This document shows positions 8,193 to 16,484 of a stretch of DNA of 63,241 nucleotides, piece by piece. Position numbers and translations under genes: made by a program. The DNA is taken from positions 1 through 63,241 of the forward strand of contig JAJFGO010000042.1 in NCBI GenBank assembly GCA_021776095.1, written 5' to 3'. The notes beneath the pieces were generated by a model. The model saw only the letters and a program-made list of their open reading frames with translations. It was not told where the DNA came from and did no database searches. Numbering within the stretch: the first letter of the stretch is position 1; every line of letters begins with the position of its first letter. The stretch comes from Kiloniellaceae bacterium. Its GTDB lineage: Bacteria; Pseudomonadota; Alphaproteobacteria; Kiloniellales; J153.

Positions 8193-9497
8193 ATGGCACT
8201 GGATCTGGCCAAGGCCGCCAAAGAAAAAGGCATCAAGTACTTCCTCATCAGTTTCGTCGATATGTTCGGCGTGACCCGGGCCAAGCTGGTGCCGGCGCGC
8301 GCGATCGGCCAGATGCAAAAGGACGGTGCCGGCTTCGCCGGTTTCGCGGCCTGGCTCGATATGACGCCCGCGCACCCGGATATGTTCGGGGTTCCCGATC
8401 CCGCCAGCCTGATTCAATTGCCCTGGAAGCCCGAGGTCGGCTGGCTGGCGTCCGATTTGTGGATGGACGGCAAGCCGGTCGAGTCCTCGCCCCGCGTCAT
8501 GCTCAAGCGCCAGATCGAGGCGGCGGCCAAGAAGGGCTACCGCATGAAGACCGGGGTCGAGTGCGAGTATTTTCTGATCAATCAGGACGGCACCGCGCTG
8601 TCCGACGAGCGCGATACCCAGACCAAGCCCTGCTACGACCAATCCGCGTTGATGCGCCGCTACGATGTCATCAGCGCGATTTGCGACGCCATGATCGAGC
8701 TTGGCTGGAACCCGTATCAAAACGACCATGAGGACGCCAACGGCCAGTTCGAGATGAATTGGGATTACGACGACGCGCTGGTCACCGCCGACCGCCACGT
8801 CTTCTTCAAGTACATGACCAAGACCTTGGCCGAGGCGCACGGGGTGCGCGCGACCTTCATGCCGAAACCCTTCGCCAACCTCACCGGCAACGGCTGCCAT
8901 TGCCACGTGTCCCTCTGGGACAAGGCCGGCAAGAAGAACCATTTCGCCGGCCGCGACGAGATGGGCCTGTCCGCGATGTCCTATCACTTCCTGGGCGGCG
9001 TGCTGCATTCGGCCGGGGCCCTGACCGCCTTCTTCAACCCGACCGTCAACAGCTATAAGCGCATCAACGCGCCACGGACCACGTCCGGGGCCACTTGGGC
9101 GCCCAATACCATCACCTACGGCGGCAACAACCGGACCCACATGGTGCGTATCCCGGACGCCGGGCGCTTCGAATTCCGCCTTATGGACGGGGCCACGAAC
9201 CCCTACCTGATGCCGGCCGGCCTTCTGGCCGCGGGCTTAAACGGCATCGCCACGAAACGCGATCCGGGCAAGCGTTTGGATATCGACATGTACGCCGAGG
9301 GCCACAAGGCGCGCGGCGCCAAGCAACTGCCGCTCAACCTGCTCGACGCCTTGCGCAATCTGGAGAAGGACAAGGTGCTGCGCGACGCCATGGGCGGCGA
9401 CGCGATCGATAGCTATGTCAAGCTGCGCATGCAGGACTGGAACAGCTTCAAGCGGCACCTGAGCCAGTGGGAACGCGACCAGACCTTGGACTGTTGA
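8193..9497 (+). CDS. gmaS: GmaS/GlnT: gamma-glutamylmethylamide synthetase or type III glutamate-ammonia ligase
   Basis: ATP-dependent ligase of the glutamine-synthetase fold, 434 residues, the length typical of GmaS/GlnT and shorter than GSI. It would join methylamine (or ammonia) to glutamate, the first step of the N-methylglutamate pathway. Seen: VDMFGVTRAKLVP at the N-terminus, the metal motif ECEYFL, NDHEDANGQFEMNW, FMPKPFANLTGNGCHCHVS, the glutamate/ATP stretch GGNNRTHMVRIPDAGRFEFR and DGATNPYL. The GSI adenylylation loop (NLYxLP) is absent; the equivalent region reads AKQLPLNLLDAL. GmaS rather than plain GlnT is favoured because two mgsABC sets, an Amt and a Tdm-like gene lie downstream. 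The two enzymes are hard to separate by sequence alone. Confidence 0.88.
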   Translation: MALDLAKAAKEKGIKYFLISFVDMFGVTRAKLVPARAIGQMQKDGAGFAGFAAWLDMTPAHPDMFGVPDPASLIQLPWKPEVGWLASDLWMDGKPVESSPRVMLKRQIEAAAKKGYRMKTGVECEYFLINQDGTALSDERDTQTKPCYDQSALMRRYDVISAICDAMIELGWNPYQNDHEDANGQFEMNWDYDDALVTADRHVFFKYMTKTLAEAHGVRATFMPKPFANLTGNGCHCHVSLWDKAGKKNHFAGRDEMGLSAMSYHFLGGVLHSAGALTAFFNPTVNSYKRINAPRTTSGATWAPNTITYGGNNRTHMVRIPDAGRFEFRLMDGATNPYLMPAGLLAAGLNGIATKRDPGKRLDIDMYAEGHKARGAKQLPLNLLDALRNLEKDKVLRDAMGGDAIDSYVKLRMQDWNSFKRHLSQWERDQTLDC

Positions 9498-9522
9498 ACA
9501 TCGTACCCGCCGGATCCGCCCC

Positions 9523-10047
9523 ATGAACCTCCGCGCCGCCCTCGCCGGCGTGCCGGTCTGGCCGGGCCTTGTGGCCGCGCCTCTGATCGCCCTGGCCGTG
9601 GGCGCCATGAGCTATGGCCCCGCCTATAAGCAGTGCCACCGACTGGCCGAGGCGCGCGAGTCTTTCGCGGGAGCGGTGAGCGTGGCGGCCCAGGCCGAAG
9701 ACCCGCGCCTGCGCCTGGACCGGGCGGTCGCCGCCAACGATTGGGACCAGGTGCGGATTGTGCAGGACGCCTCCGGGCTATCTCCTGAAGCGCAGTACCT
9801 CGATTGCCCCTTCGGCTGGGATTTGGATCAGACCGAGCGGCGCAGGATGCTCGCCGACGGCCGCCTGGGCATCCTGGCCTTCGCCAAGGCCGGGCAAGTG
9901 GTCGACTACATCGAGTTTCGCGCCGACAAGGCCCGCTTCGAAGCCGTTGGTGAGATCGTGGTCCGCGCGGAGGCCGTTTTCACGGTCGAGCCGCCAAGCA
10001 ACGACGGCGGTCCATTCACCCTGCGCCGGGCGCCGCGTTCACCCTGA
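9523..10047 (+). CDS. Hypothetical protein with one N-terminal membrane segment
   Basis: I do not recognise this 174-residue protein. It starts 25 bp after gmaS in the same direction, so it may be co-transcribed. A hydrophobic stretch at about residues 10-35 (VWPGLVAAPLIALAVGAMSYG) could be a signal anchor. The remainder is soluble, rich in Ala, Arg and acidic residues, with a single-Cys segment YLDCPFGWDLDQTE. Its last 9 bp overlap the 3' end of the convergent nucleoside phosphorylase gene. GC-rich codon use matches the neighbours. The start at ATG 9523 lacks a good ribosome-binding site. Confidence 0.6.
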   Translation: MNLRAALAGVPVWPGLVAAPLIALAVGAMSYGPAYKQCHRLAEARESFAGAVSVAAQAEDPRLRLDRAVAANDWDQVRIVQDASGLSPEAQYLDCPFGWDLDQTERRRMLADGRLGILAFAKAGQVVDYIEFRADKARFEAVGEIVVRAEAVFTVEPPSNDGGPFTLRRAPRSP

Positions 10048-10860
10048 CTGCTTAGGCTCGCTCCGGTGCGCGAGCAAGCGCGGCAGGCCGTGGGCGACCA
10101 AGGCGTCGATCAGGTACAGGGACTCAACGGCACCCTGGGCGTCGCCCTTTTCGAAGTCCCGGTCCGTGACCGCCATGGTGTTGGTCACATGGGCGAAGCA
10201 TAGGACCGGCCGGTCCTTCGCCGTTGCGAAGGCGTAAAGGGCCGCGCACTCCATCTCGATCGCCGCCAGGCCGCGGGCCTTGCCGTGCGCGATCACCTCA
10301 GCAGTTTCGCGAAACGGCGCGTCGGTTGTCCAGGTATCGCCGCGGTGCACGGTGACGGGGGCCGATGACAAGGCGGCCTCGGCCGCGTCGAGCAGCGCCG
10401 GGTCCGCGTGGGCGAAGTCCGCGGGCGGCAGGTAGTGATAGCTGGTGCCCTCGTCCCTCAAAGCCTTCTCGACAAGTACGTAGTAGGGCGGCTCGGCCAG
10501 GGCCTTTAGCTGACCCGAGGAGGTGATACTGACCAGCAGCCGGCAACCGCTGGCGAACAGCTGCTCGGCCAGGAGCACGGCATAGGGCGCGCCGACCGCG
10601 CAGGCGATGAGTCCGAGCCGTTGGCCCAGGCGCTCGAACGCGAACATCTCGGAGTGATAACAGGGCCAGGTCGGAAAGGGCTGGGCCTGACCGGTCGCGC
10701 GCAGGTAACGAAGGATGTCGCCGTCCGGGTCGAGCAGAAGGATCTCCGGCACATGGTCGGCCGCGATCTGCTTTTGCCGGCGCGCTTCCCGCAGCAGGTT
10801 CTCCGCCTGAAATACTGACGGGGCCTTGTGATGCTTATCTCGAAGTATGGGTGGCGGCAT
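10039..10860 (-). CDS. Nucleoside phosphorylase family protein (uridine phosphorylase-like)
   Basis: Enzyme of the PNP/UDP superfamily that would cleave a nucleoside with phosphate to a base and ribose-1-phosphate; 273 residues. The C-terminal family hallmark is clear: AIEMECAALYAFATAK, where the Glu-Met-Glu segment binds ribose in uridine and purine nucleoside phosphorylases. The nucleobase-pocket glycine region (LVSITSSGQL) is also visible. The start at ATG 10860 is preferred over an upstream ATG because GAAGGA lies 6 nt before it. Convergent with the preceding hypothetical gene. Immediately upstream of its start region lies the MITE at 10890-11155. Confidence 0.85.
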   Translation of the reverse strand: MPPPILRDKHHKAPSVFQAENLLREARRQKQIAADHVPEILLLDPDGDILRYLRATGQAQPFPTWPCYHSEMFAFERLGQRLGLIACAVGAPYAVLLAEQLFASGCRLLVSITSSGQLKALAEPPYYVLVEKALRDEGTSYHYLPPADFAHADPALLDAAEAALSSAPVTVHRGDTWTTDAPFRETAEVIAHGKARGLAAIEMECAALYAFATAKDRPVLCFAHVTNTMAVTDRDFEKGDAQGAVESLYLIDALVAHGLPRLLAHRSEPKQSG

Positions 10861-10889
10861 ATCGGTCCTTCGCGGCTGAAGCGCCACCC

Positions 10890-11155
10890 TAGAGCATGTT
10901 CCGATGATATTGAATCATTTGACCGGAATTTCGCGTCTGCTGGCTAGGCGCGGCCGGCGCCGCGGTCTGGCTGACCGCAAGTGGGCCGCAACGACGTCCA
11001 GCGGGCGCGAAAATCCGGCCTCCGGTGGGCCAAATCAGCCCATCGGCGTCGTTACGAAACTTGCCCGATGCCCCACATCGCGCGGCGTTCCGTGCCTAGC
11101 CGAGTGGACTGATTTGGCGCCATCAAATGGTTCAATATGATCGGAATATGCTCTA
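10890..11155. mobile_element. MITE-like element with 33-bp terminal inverted repeats
   Basis: The ends 10890-10922 and 11123-11155 are inverted copies of one 33-bp sequence beginning TAGAGCATRTTCCGAT, matching at 30 of 33 positions. Internal stretches are also complementary (GGCTAGGC near 10940 with GCCTAGCC near 11095; CAACGACG near 10990 with CGTCGTTA near 11047), so the whole 266 bp could fold into a long hairpin. No coding frame is evident inside. Both ends finish in TA, which fits a TA target duplication as made by IS630/mariner-type transposases. The right end overlaps and supplies the TAG stop of the adjacent EamA transporter gene. The family assignment is inferred. Confidence 0.8.
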
Positions 11156-12025
11156 AACCGACAGCACGCCGACGCCGACGAAAATCAAGCCGATGCCGGC
11201 CCACTGGAACAGCGTGACCGGTTCCTTGAGAAAGATCCGGGCCAGGATCACGGTGACCGCCCCGAAGGAGGAGGCGGCGACGGTCGCGATCTCGGCCTGG
11301 GGCGCGTGCCCGGCCATGATCACGGCGCTGAGCGCCAGCGAATCGAGCAAGCCCATGACGATGAGCAGGAGCCACCATCGGCCGTAACGGCCCAGGCGCG
11401 GTTTGCGCCGCCTGGGCCCAGCCAGGCAGGCCAGGGTGACCGTGGCCAGGCCAAAGAAACGGGCCAGCCAAGTGGCCTCGACCTCGCCATAGATTGGCGC
11501 CGCGTGCTGGCCCGCGGTCATGGCGCAGGCGAAGCCGAGACCGGCGAGAACGGCGTAAATCAGGGCCGGCACGCCCATGCCGCCGCTTTCGGATACGGCC
11601 CGGTCCGGGGCGCGGTCTCCCTGGCGGGCGACCACCACCACGCCCAGAACCACGGCGGCCATGGCCAGCCAGTCCGCGAGTGCCGGGCGGGCGCCCAAGA
11701 TCACCGCGAAGGCGACCGCGTAGGTCGGATAGGCGCCGACGATGGGCGCGACCACCGCGATCGGGCCGGCCGCCAGGGCTGCGAACAGCCAGATCGTAGC
11801 GAGCGCGAAACTTATCCCGGTGAGGGCGGGCAGCCAGAGGTGCGGCGGCTGAAGCGCGGGAAACGGGCCGGTGGCGGCGATCCAGAGCGACAGCCAGACC
11901 AGCCCGGACAGGGTCACGCCGAAGACCGCGTGGCTGGCACCGATTTGGCGGCTGGGGAAACGGGCGGCGAAGTCGTGAGTGCCCCAGGCTAAGGCCGAGA
12001 TCGCGCCTAGAAGGGCCGGGTTCAT
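11153..12025 (-). CDS. EamA/DMT-family transporter
   Basis: Inner-membrane drug/metabolite-type transporter of 290 residues with about ten hydrophobic helices in two homologous EamA halves (residues about 4-135 and 150-288). It begins MNPALLGAISALAWGTHDFAAR and ends in a typical LFQWAGIGLIFVGVGVLSV helix. The substrate is unknown; members export amino acids or metabolites. Its TAG stop lies within the inverted repeat of the MITE at 10890-11155, so the native C-terminus may have been changed by the insertion. The gene is 15 bp downstream of the GntR regulator gene on the same strand and is probably co-transcribed with it. Confidence 0.9.
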   Translation of the reverse strand: MNPALLGAISALAWGTHDFAARFPSRQIGASHAVFGVTLSGLVWLSLWIAATGPFPALQPPHLWLPALTGISFALATIWLFAALAAGPIAVVAPIVGAYPTYAVAFAVILGARPALADWLAMAAVVLGVVVVARQGDRAPDRAVSESGGMGVPALIYAVLAGLGFACAMTAGQHAAPIYGEVEATWLARFFGLATVTLACLAGPRRRKPRLGRYGRWWLLLIVMGLLDSLALSAVIMAGHAPQAEIATVAASSFGAVTVILARIFLKEPVTLFQWAGIGLIFVGVGVLSV

Positions 12026-12040
12026 GGCATGACGCTTGGG

Positions 12041-12838
12041 TTAGCCGCTTTCGGCGCCCAGCAGGTCCTTATGGGCCTTGTCCAAGTGGGCACGGATACA
12101 ATCCGCCGCCGCTTGAGGGTCGCGCTGACGCAGCGCCTCGAATATGGCGCGGTGCTGGGCGTTGTAGGCGTCGATCTGCGCTGGCGTCAGGATCGCTTCG
12201 CGCATGGCCGCCCATTGGGCGTGGGTGCGCACCTCGTTGATCTGCGAATAGAGATGGAGCAGCAGGGGGTTGCGCGAGCAGCGGGCCAGGACTTGGTGAA
12301 ATTCCGAATCCAGGCGCGAAAAAGCGACCTTGTCGTCGCGGGTCTGGTCCAGGCGGTCGAGCAGGGCCGCGATGCTGTCCAGATCGCGCCCGGTGGCGTG
12401 CAGTGCCGCCAGGCGGGCCATGAAAGGCTCGATCGCCAAGCGGGCATCGATCACTTGCAGGGGGCTGATCAGGTCGGTGATATCGGCGCTCGGCTCGGCC
12501 AGCGGCCCGGAATAGTTCACATAGGTGCCGCTGCCGACCCGACGCACAACGAACCCACTTTCCTCTAGCTGATTCAATGCTTTGCGTATGGTGCTTCGGG
12601 CCGCATTGAAGGCGGTGGCAAGTTGACGTTCCGGTGGCAATTGGTCGCCGTCGGCGTAGACCCCGGTTTCGATGGCTTGGCGTAAGCGTCCGGCGATGGC
12701 GCTCGCCCCGCGGCCCGGCGCAAGACTCAGCTTGTCCTGGCTCAATTCGGGCAGCTCGGAAACGTCGAATTCACTGGCCATGGGCTTCGTGCCGTGCCTT
12801 TTAGCGGGGGCTGTCAATGGTCTCAATTGGTTCGCCAT
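12041..12838 (-). CDS. GntR-family (FadR subfamily) transcriptional regulator
   Basis: DNA-binding regulator, 265 residues. The winged helix near residues 45-110 has the family motif DQLPPERQLATAFNAARSTIRKALNQLEESGFVVRRVGSGTYV. The C-terminal FCD-type helical domain (about 125-255) carries the metal/ligand residues expected in FadR/VanR types (DARLAIEPFMARLAA, DSEFHQVLARCSRNPLL, HRAIFEALRQRDPQAA). Start ATG 12838 is chosen because AGGGG lies 5 nt before it; the frame is open further upstream. It is transcribed away from the GS-like/mgsABC operon at 13129 and is its likely regulator. It also precedes the EamA transporter. Confidence 0.92.
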   Translation of the reverse strand: MANQLRPLTAPAKRHGTKPMASEFDVSELPELSQDKLSLAPGRGASAIAGRLRQAIETGVYADGDQLPPERQLATAFNAARSTIRKALNQLEESGFVVRRVGSGTYVNYSGPLAEPSADITDLISPLQVIDARLAIEPFMARLAALHATGRDLDSIAALLDRLDQTRDDKVAFSRLDSEFHQVLARCSRNPLLLHLYSQINEVRTHAQWAAMREAILTPAQIDAYNAQHRAIFEALRQRDPQAAADCIRAHLDKAHKDLLGAESG

Positions 12839-13033
12839 ATTGACCCCTAATATGGGCCCAATGGCGGCAAAAGCAAAGGCCGATCGGCGCGCGCGGCGAA
12901 ATCGGACGTGCCGGTTCAGGCCGAACATTCAAATTTTCTCGTGGATTCTTCACGATCTTACCGGTTTCGCCTCCGGCGCTGGGCGGTGCCGGCGGGCCCG
13001 GATAATTCGACGATCCGGGCTGACAAACCAGTT

Positions 13034-13062
13034 GTCTAAATTGGTTTGCAATTGGTATGCTT
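13034..13062 (+). promoter_or_regulatory. Direct-repeat operator candidate upstream of the GS-like/mgsABC operon
   Basis: Two adjacent 11-bp direct repeats (AATTGGTTTGC and AATTGGTATGC) start at 13039, preceded by GTCTA. The same arrangement, GTCTA then two ATTGGT boxes 10-11 bp apart, occurs at 36765-36786 in front of the tmoX gene. The 12-mer ATTGGTATGCTT recurs exactly at 18975-18986. The site lies 70-95 bp before the start at 13129, in the 290-bp gap shared with the divergent gntR gene. The binding protein is unknown; the GntR product is the nearest candidate. Confidence 0.45.
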
Positions 13063-13128
13063 CGGCTCGGTTCGCAGGCCTTTTGGAATAATGCGGACAA
13101 AAAATAGAGACAGGGAGTGGCAAGCCTC

Positions 13129-14607
13129 ATGGCTATGGACATCGAAAAGTTCGTCGAGCAGGACGGCCGAGCCGACTTGATCAAGCAAGTAAGAAAGCAG
13201 ATCGACGAACAAGGAATCGAATACCTTTATCTGCAGTTCGTTTCCATCACCGGCCGGATTTGCGGCAAGGGCATCCCGGCGGATCACTGGGAATCGATCG
13301 CCGAGAAGGGCTTCCAGCTCGTGTACGGCGCCACGGTCAACTTGTTCCTCAATCGCCACGGCGAGTATCTGGGCTATGGGCCCCAGGATAAGGAACTGGT
13401 CGGCATCCCGGAGCCCGAGACCTTCATGCAGTTGGCCTGGGACAAGCGGGTCGCGCGGCTCTGGTGCACCCTGTTCCGCAACCGGGAAGAACGCGAAGAC
13501 CCCGGCGCTTTCCTGACCTCGGACGGCCGCGGCAATTTGCGCCGCATCCATGGTCAGTTCCAAAAGGAACACAAGGGCCTGCATCTGCGCGCCGGGACAG
13601 AGCCGGAGATGATGTGGCTGAAGAAGGGCGCCGACGGCAAGCCGGACGGCGGCTTCTCCAATCCCTACTGTTATCACATCGATCAGTTCGAAAGCCTGCG
13701 TCCCGTGTACATGCGGGTGATCGAGTACTGCCGCAAGATGGGCCTGGACATGATCCAGGGCGATCACGAGGACGCGCCGGGCCAATTGGAGCTCAACTGG
13801 ACCTTCGACGACGTACTCAGGAACGCGGATCGGCTCACCACATACCGGCAGATTTGCGCGCAGGTCGCGCGCGAGTTCGACCTGATCGCCTGCTTCATGT
13901 CGAAACCGTTCATGGGCGTCTCGGCGTCGGGCTGCCACCACAACATCTCGTTTTGGCACGGTGGCGAAGACAAGCCGAACTACCTAGGCAACGACCGCAA
14001 GCACATGCCGGGCATGCAAGAAAACTTCATGTACCGCAAAGGCGGCGAGAACACCTTCATGCCCGACACCGACGACCCGCAGATGCCGGGCAAGGTCGGC
14101 CTTCAGGTGGTCGGCGGTATCGTCAAGCATCTGGGCGCCCTGACCGCGATCGGCTGTTCGACCGTCAATTCCTACCGGCGCCTCTGGGACACCGGCTTCT
14201 GGGCACCAATTTTCGCCGATTGGGGCTATCAGAACCGCACCACGGGCCTGCGCATCTCGGCACCCGGGCGCTTCGAATACCGCGCGGTCGATTCCATGGT
14301 GAACCCCTATCTGATGGGCGCCGCGATCCTTAAGGCGGCCGATGACGGTATCAAGAACGACATCGATCCGGGCCCGCCGGAAAACCGCAATATCTATCAA
14401 GCGATGGAGGAGGGTAAGGAGGTCCGCCGCCTGCCCATGACCTTGGGCGACTCCTTGGCCGCCTTGAAGGGCGACGAGGTGATCCGTTCGGCCATGCCGG
14501 GCGAGATGTACCGCCTCTACGACGAATACAAACGCGACGAATGGGAAAGGTTCCTGCACACCACGACAGAGTGGGACATGGAAACATATCTCGACTGTCT
14601 GCCGTAA
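13129..14607 (+). CDS. Glutamine-synthetase-family protein (unassigned amine ligase)
   Basis: Second GS-fold ligase in the window, 492 residues, clearly different from the GmaS at 8193. Catalytic landmarks are present: a metal ExE pair in RAGTEPEMMWLK, GDHEDAPGQLELNW, the substrate loop SKPFMGVSASGCHHNISFW, YQNRTTGLRISAPGRFEYR and DSMVNPYL. The GSI adenylylation Tyr loop is missing (VRRLPMTLGDSL). ATG 13129 is preferred, with GGGAG 11 nt upstream; an in-frame GTG at 13117 is less likely. It is first in an operon with three N-methylglutamate-synthase-type subunits. It probably makes a gamma-glutamyl amide that the MgsABC-like enzyme then uses; which amine is unknown. It could be a second GmaS or a ligase for another amine. 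Confidence 0.85.
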   Translation: MAMDIEKFVEQDGRADLIKQVRKQIDEQGIEYLYLQFVSITGRICGKGIPADHWESIAEKGFQLVYGATVNLFLNRHGEYLGYGPQDKELVGIPEPETFMQLAWDKRVARLWCTLFRNREEREDPGAFLTSDGRGNLRRIHGQFQKEHKGLHLRAGTEPEMMWLKKGADGKPDGGFSNPYCYHIDQFESLRPVYMRVIEYCRKMGLDMIQGDHEDAPGQLELNWTFDDVLRNADRLTTYRQICAQVAREFDLIACFMSKPFMGVSASGCHHNISFWHGGEDKPNYLGNDRKHMPGMQENFMYRKGGENTFMPDTDDPQMPGKVGLQVVGGIVKHLGALTAIGCSTVNSYRRLWDTGFWAPIFADWGYQNRTTGLRISAPGRFEYRAVDSMVNPYLMGAAILKAADDGIKNDIDPGPPENRNIYQAMEEGKEVRRLPMTLGDSLAALKGDEVIRSAMPGEMYRLYDEYKRDEWERFLHTTTEWDMETYLDCLP

Positions 14608-14613
14608 CAAATT

Positions 14614-14633
14614 GGCGGCGTAACGACGCCGCC
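14614..14633 (+). other. Intercistronic stem-loop between the GS-like gene and mgsA
   Basis: A perfect 8-bp stem, GGCGGCGT / ACGCCGCC, with an AACG tetraloop starts 7 nt after the GS-like stop codon and ends 25 nt before the mgsA start. There is no T-run, so it is unlikely to be a complete terminator. It may protect the upstream mRNA or tune the ratio of ligase to synthase. Confidence 0.5.
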
Positions 14634-14658
14634 GGCATTGCAAGGAGTTAGAAAAACC

Positions 14659-15594
14659 ATGTGTGGAATCGCAGGGTTGATCCACCGCGACGGCGCGGCC
14701 GGCATCGGCCAGGAAATGACCGCCATGTTGCAGGCGCTGAAGCATCGCGGGCCGGATTCGACCGGTTTCGCGGTCTACGGGACGGCGGCTAACGATGAGT
14801 ACATCCTGCGGTTCAAGGTGGCCGAGCAGGAGGACCTCGCCAGCGGATTCAAGATCCACGACGAGATCAAGAGCCGCCGAGCCACCGTGGACGAGCGCCT
14901 GAAGTCGCTGGATGTCAGGGTGCTCGACGCGCAGGAGGCGACCGAATACGCCTACCGCTACCGCATCGCCTATGGCGGGGATCTGAAGCGCCTGGCCGAT
15001 TTCGTCGAAGACGTCGAAGGCGCCGAGATCCTCTCGATCGGCAACTCCCTGGAGCTGATCAAAGACCTCGGCGATGCCGGCGTGGTCGCGGGGCAATACA
15101 AGCTGGACGGTTTCAACGGCACCCACGGTATCGGACATACGCGCATGGCGACGGAATCCGATGTGGATATCCGCTCGGCCCATCCGTACTGGGCCTATCC
15201 CTACAACGATATCGCCGTTGTCCATAACGGCCAGATCACCAATTACTGGCTGATGCGCCGGCAGCTCGAGCGCAAAGGTCAGCGCTTCGTTTCCAACTGC
15301 GATTCCGAGCTCTTGGCGGTCTATACCGCCAACAACCTGGAAAGCGGCGCCAGCCTGGAAGATTCGCTGAAGCAGTCGATCAAGGAGATCGACGGCGTCT
15401 TTACCTACTTGGTGGCGACCAAGGACGAACTGGGCATGGCCAAGGACACCATGGCGGCCAAGCCCATGGTGCTCTACGAGGCCGACGATATCGTCGCCCT
15501 GGCCTCGGAGGAGGTCGCGATCCGCAGTGTCGTACCGCACGAGATCGACACTTGGGACCCTTACGACGAGGAGGTCCGGGTATGGCGGGCGTGA
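14659..15594 (+). CDS. mgsA: N-methylglutamate synthase subunit A-like glutamine amidotransferase (paralogue 1)
   Basis: Class II (Ntn) glutamine amidotransferase domain protein, 311 residues, of the GlxB/MgsA type. It begins MCGIAGLIHRDG, so Cys2 becomes the N-terminal nucleophile after Met removal. It also has LKHRGPDSTGFAVYG, the HTRMATES arginine loop and the VVHNGQITNY segment that shape the glutamine-type pocket. In the N-methylglutamate pathway this subunit releases methylamine from gamma-glutamylmethylamide or related donors and channels it to the synthase core. ATG 14659 follows AAGGAG. Its stop overlaps the next gene. Compared with its paralogue at 22115 it carries an extra stretch (residues about 60-100, IHDEIKSRRATVDERLKSLD). 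Confidence 0.87.
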   Translation: MCGIAGLIHRDGAAGIGQEMTAMLQALKHRGPDSTGFAVYGTAANDEYILRFKVAEQEDLASGFKIHDEIKSRRATVDERLKSLDVRVLDAQEATEYAYRYRIAYGGDLKRLADFVEDVEGAEILSIGNSLELIKDLGDAGVVAGQYKLDGFNGTHGIGHTRMATESDVDIRSAHPYWAYPYNDIAVVHNGQITNYWLMRRQLERKGQRFVSNCDSELLAVYTANNLESGASLEDSLKQSIKEIDGVFTYLVATKDELGMAKDTMAAKPMVLYEADDIVALASEEVAIRSVVPHEIDTWDPYDEEVRVWRA

Positions 15595-16430
15595 ACGAGC
15601 AATCTAGCGCATCCCATGAAATGGGGATGCACACGGAGCAGCTTTCGGGCCGGAGTCAGCAAACCTTCTTCGATCTCGACGAGGAAGGCGGCTTCACCTA
15701 CACGGATTCCTTCGATGTCGACTACAACAAGCGGACCGAGATCGATTGCAACAATTTGGATGCGAAACAGATCAACCTGGGCCTGCGCGACGCGATGGCG
15801 AATGGTTATGGCACCGTGGTCATCAAGAACCCCGGCGCCAAGCACTCCATCGCGGTCGGCATCCTGAACCGCTTGAATCTGATCATCGAAGGTAGCCTCG
15901 GATATTTCGGCTGCGGTCTGATCGACGGACCCAACGTGCGCATCACCGGGCGGGTCGGATGGTCGTGCGCGGAAAACATGATGGCGGGAACCATCGTGAT
16001 CGAAAAGAACGCCGGCAGCACCTTCGGCGCGGCGCTGCGCGGCGGCGACCTGGTCTGCAAGGGCAGCGTCGGCTCGCGCACCGGCATCGACATGAAGGGC
16101 GGCACCATCCTGGTCGGCGGCGATACCGGCGCCTTCTCCGGCTTCATGATGCAACGCGGCCGCATGGTCGTGTGCGGCAATGCCGGCAAGAACCTGGGCG
16201 ATTCCATGTATGACGGAATCATCTTCGTCGGCGGCGAGATCAAGGACCTGGGGATCGACGCGGTTCCCGGCGAGGTTACCGACCTGGACCGCGCCTGGCT
16301 GACCCGCAAGCTCAAGATGTACGACTTGCTGCCGGCCAAGGGCGTCGATCACTTCAAAAAGATCGTCGCCGGCAAGCAGCTTTGGAACTACGACAATCTC
16401 GAACCAACCGAGAAAAAGCTCATTCTGTGA
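15582..16430 (+). CDS. mgsB: N-methylglutamate synthase subunit B-like GltB C-terminal (GXGXG) domain protein (paralogue 1)
   Basis: Right-handed beta-helix protein corresponding to the C-terminal GXGXG domain of glutamate synthase large subunit, 282 residues. The repeated Gly pattern is plain: INLGLRDAMANGYGTVVIKN, ITGRVGWSCAENMMAGTIVIE, GSVGSRTGIDMKGGTILVGG, MVVCGNAGKNLGDSMYDG. ATG 15582 with GGAGG 7 nt upstream starts within the mgsA 3' end (13-bp overlap), giving translational coupling. The N-terminal 40 residues are longer than in the paralogue at 23020. It should be the structural subunit linking the amidotransferase and FMN synthase parts. Confidence 0.87.
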   Translation: MAGVNEQSSASHEMGMHTEQLSGRSQQTFFDLDEEGGFTYTDSFDVDYNKRTEIDCNNLDAKQINLGLRDAMANGYGTVVIKNPGAKHSIAVGILNRLNLIIEGSLGYFGCGLIDGPNVRITGRVGWSCAENMMAGTIVIEKNAGSTFGAALRGGDLVCKGSVGSRTGIDMKGGTILVGGDTGAFSGFMMQRGRMVVCGNAGKNLGDSMYDGIIFVGGEIKDLGIDAVPGEVTDLDRAWLTRKLKMYDLLPAKGVDHFKKIVAGKQLWNYDNLEPTEKKLIL

Positions 16431-16484
16431 TTCGGTGCGTGGGGAAATCCCGCATCGGTGAACCGCGAGACTCAAGGACAGGAT

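Noticed and set aside
10890-11155. Inverted-repeat region as a simple bidirectional terminator
   Set aside because: The repeats are 33 bp at the ends of a 266-bp self-complementary segment with TA boundaries and no T-run, which fits a MITE better.
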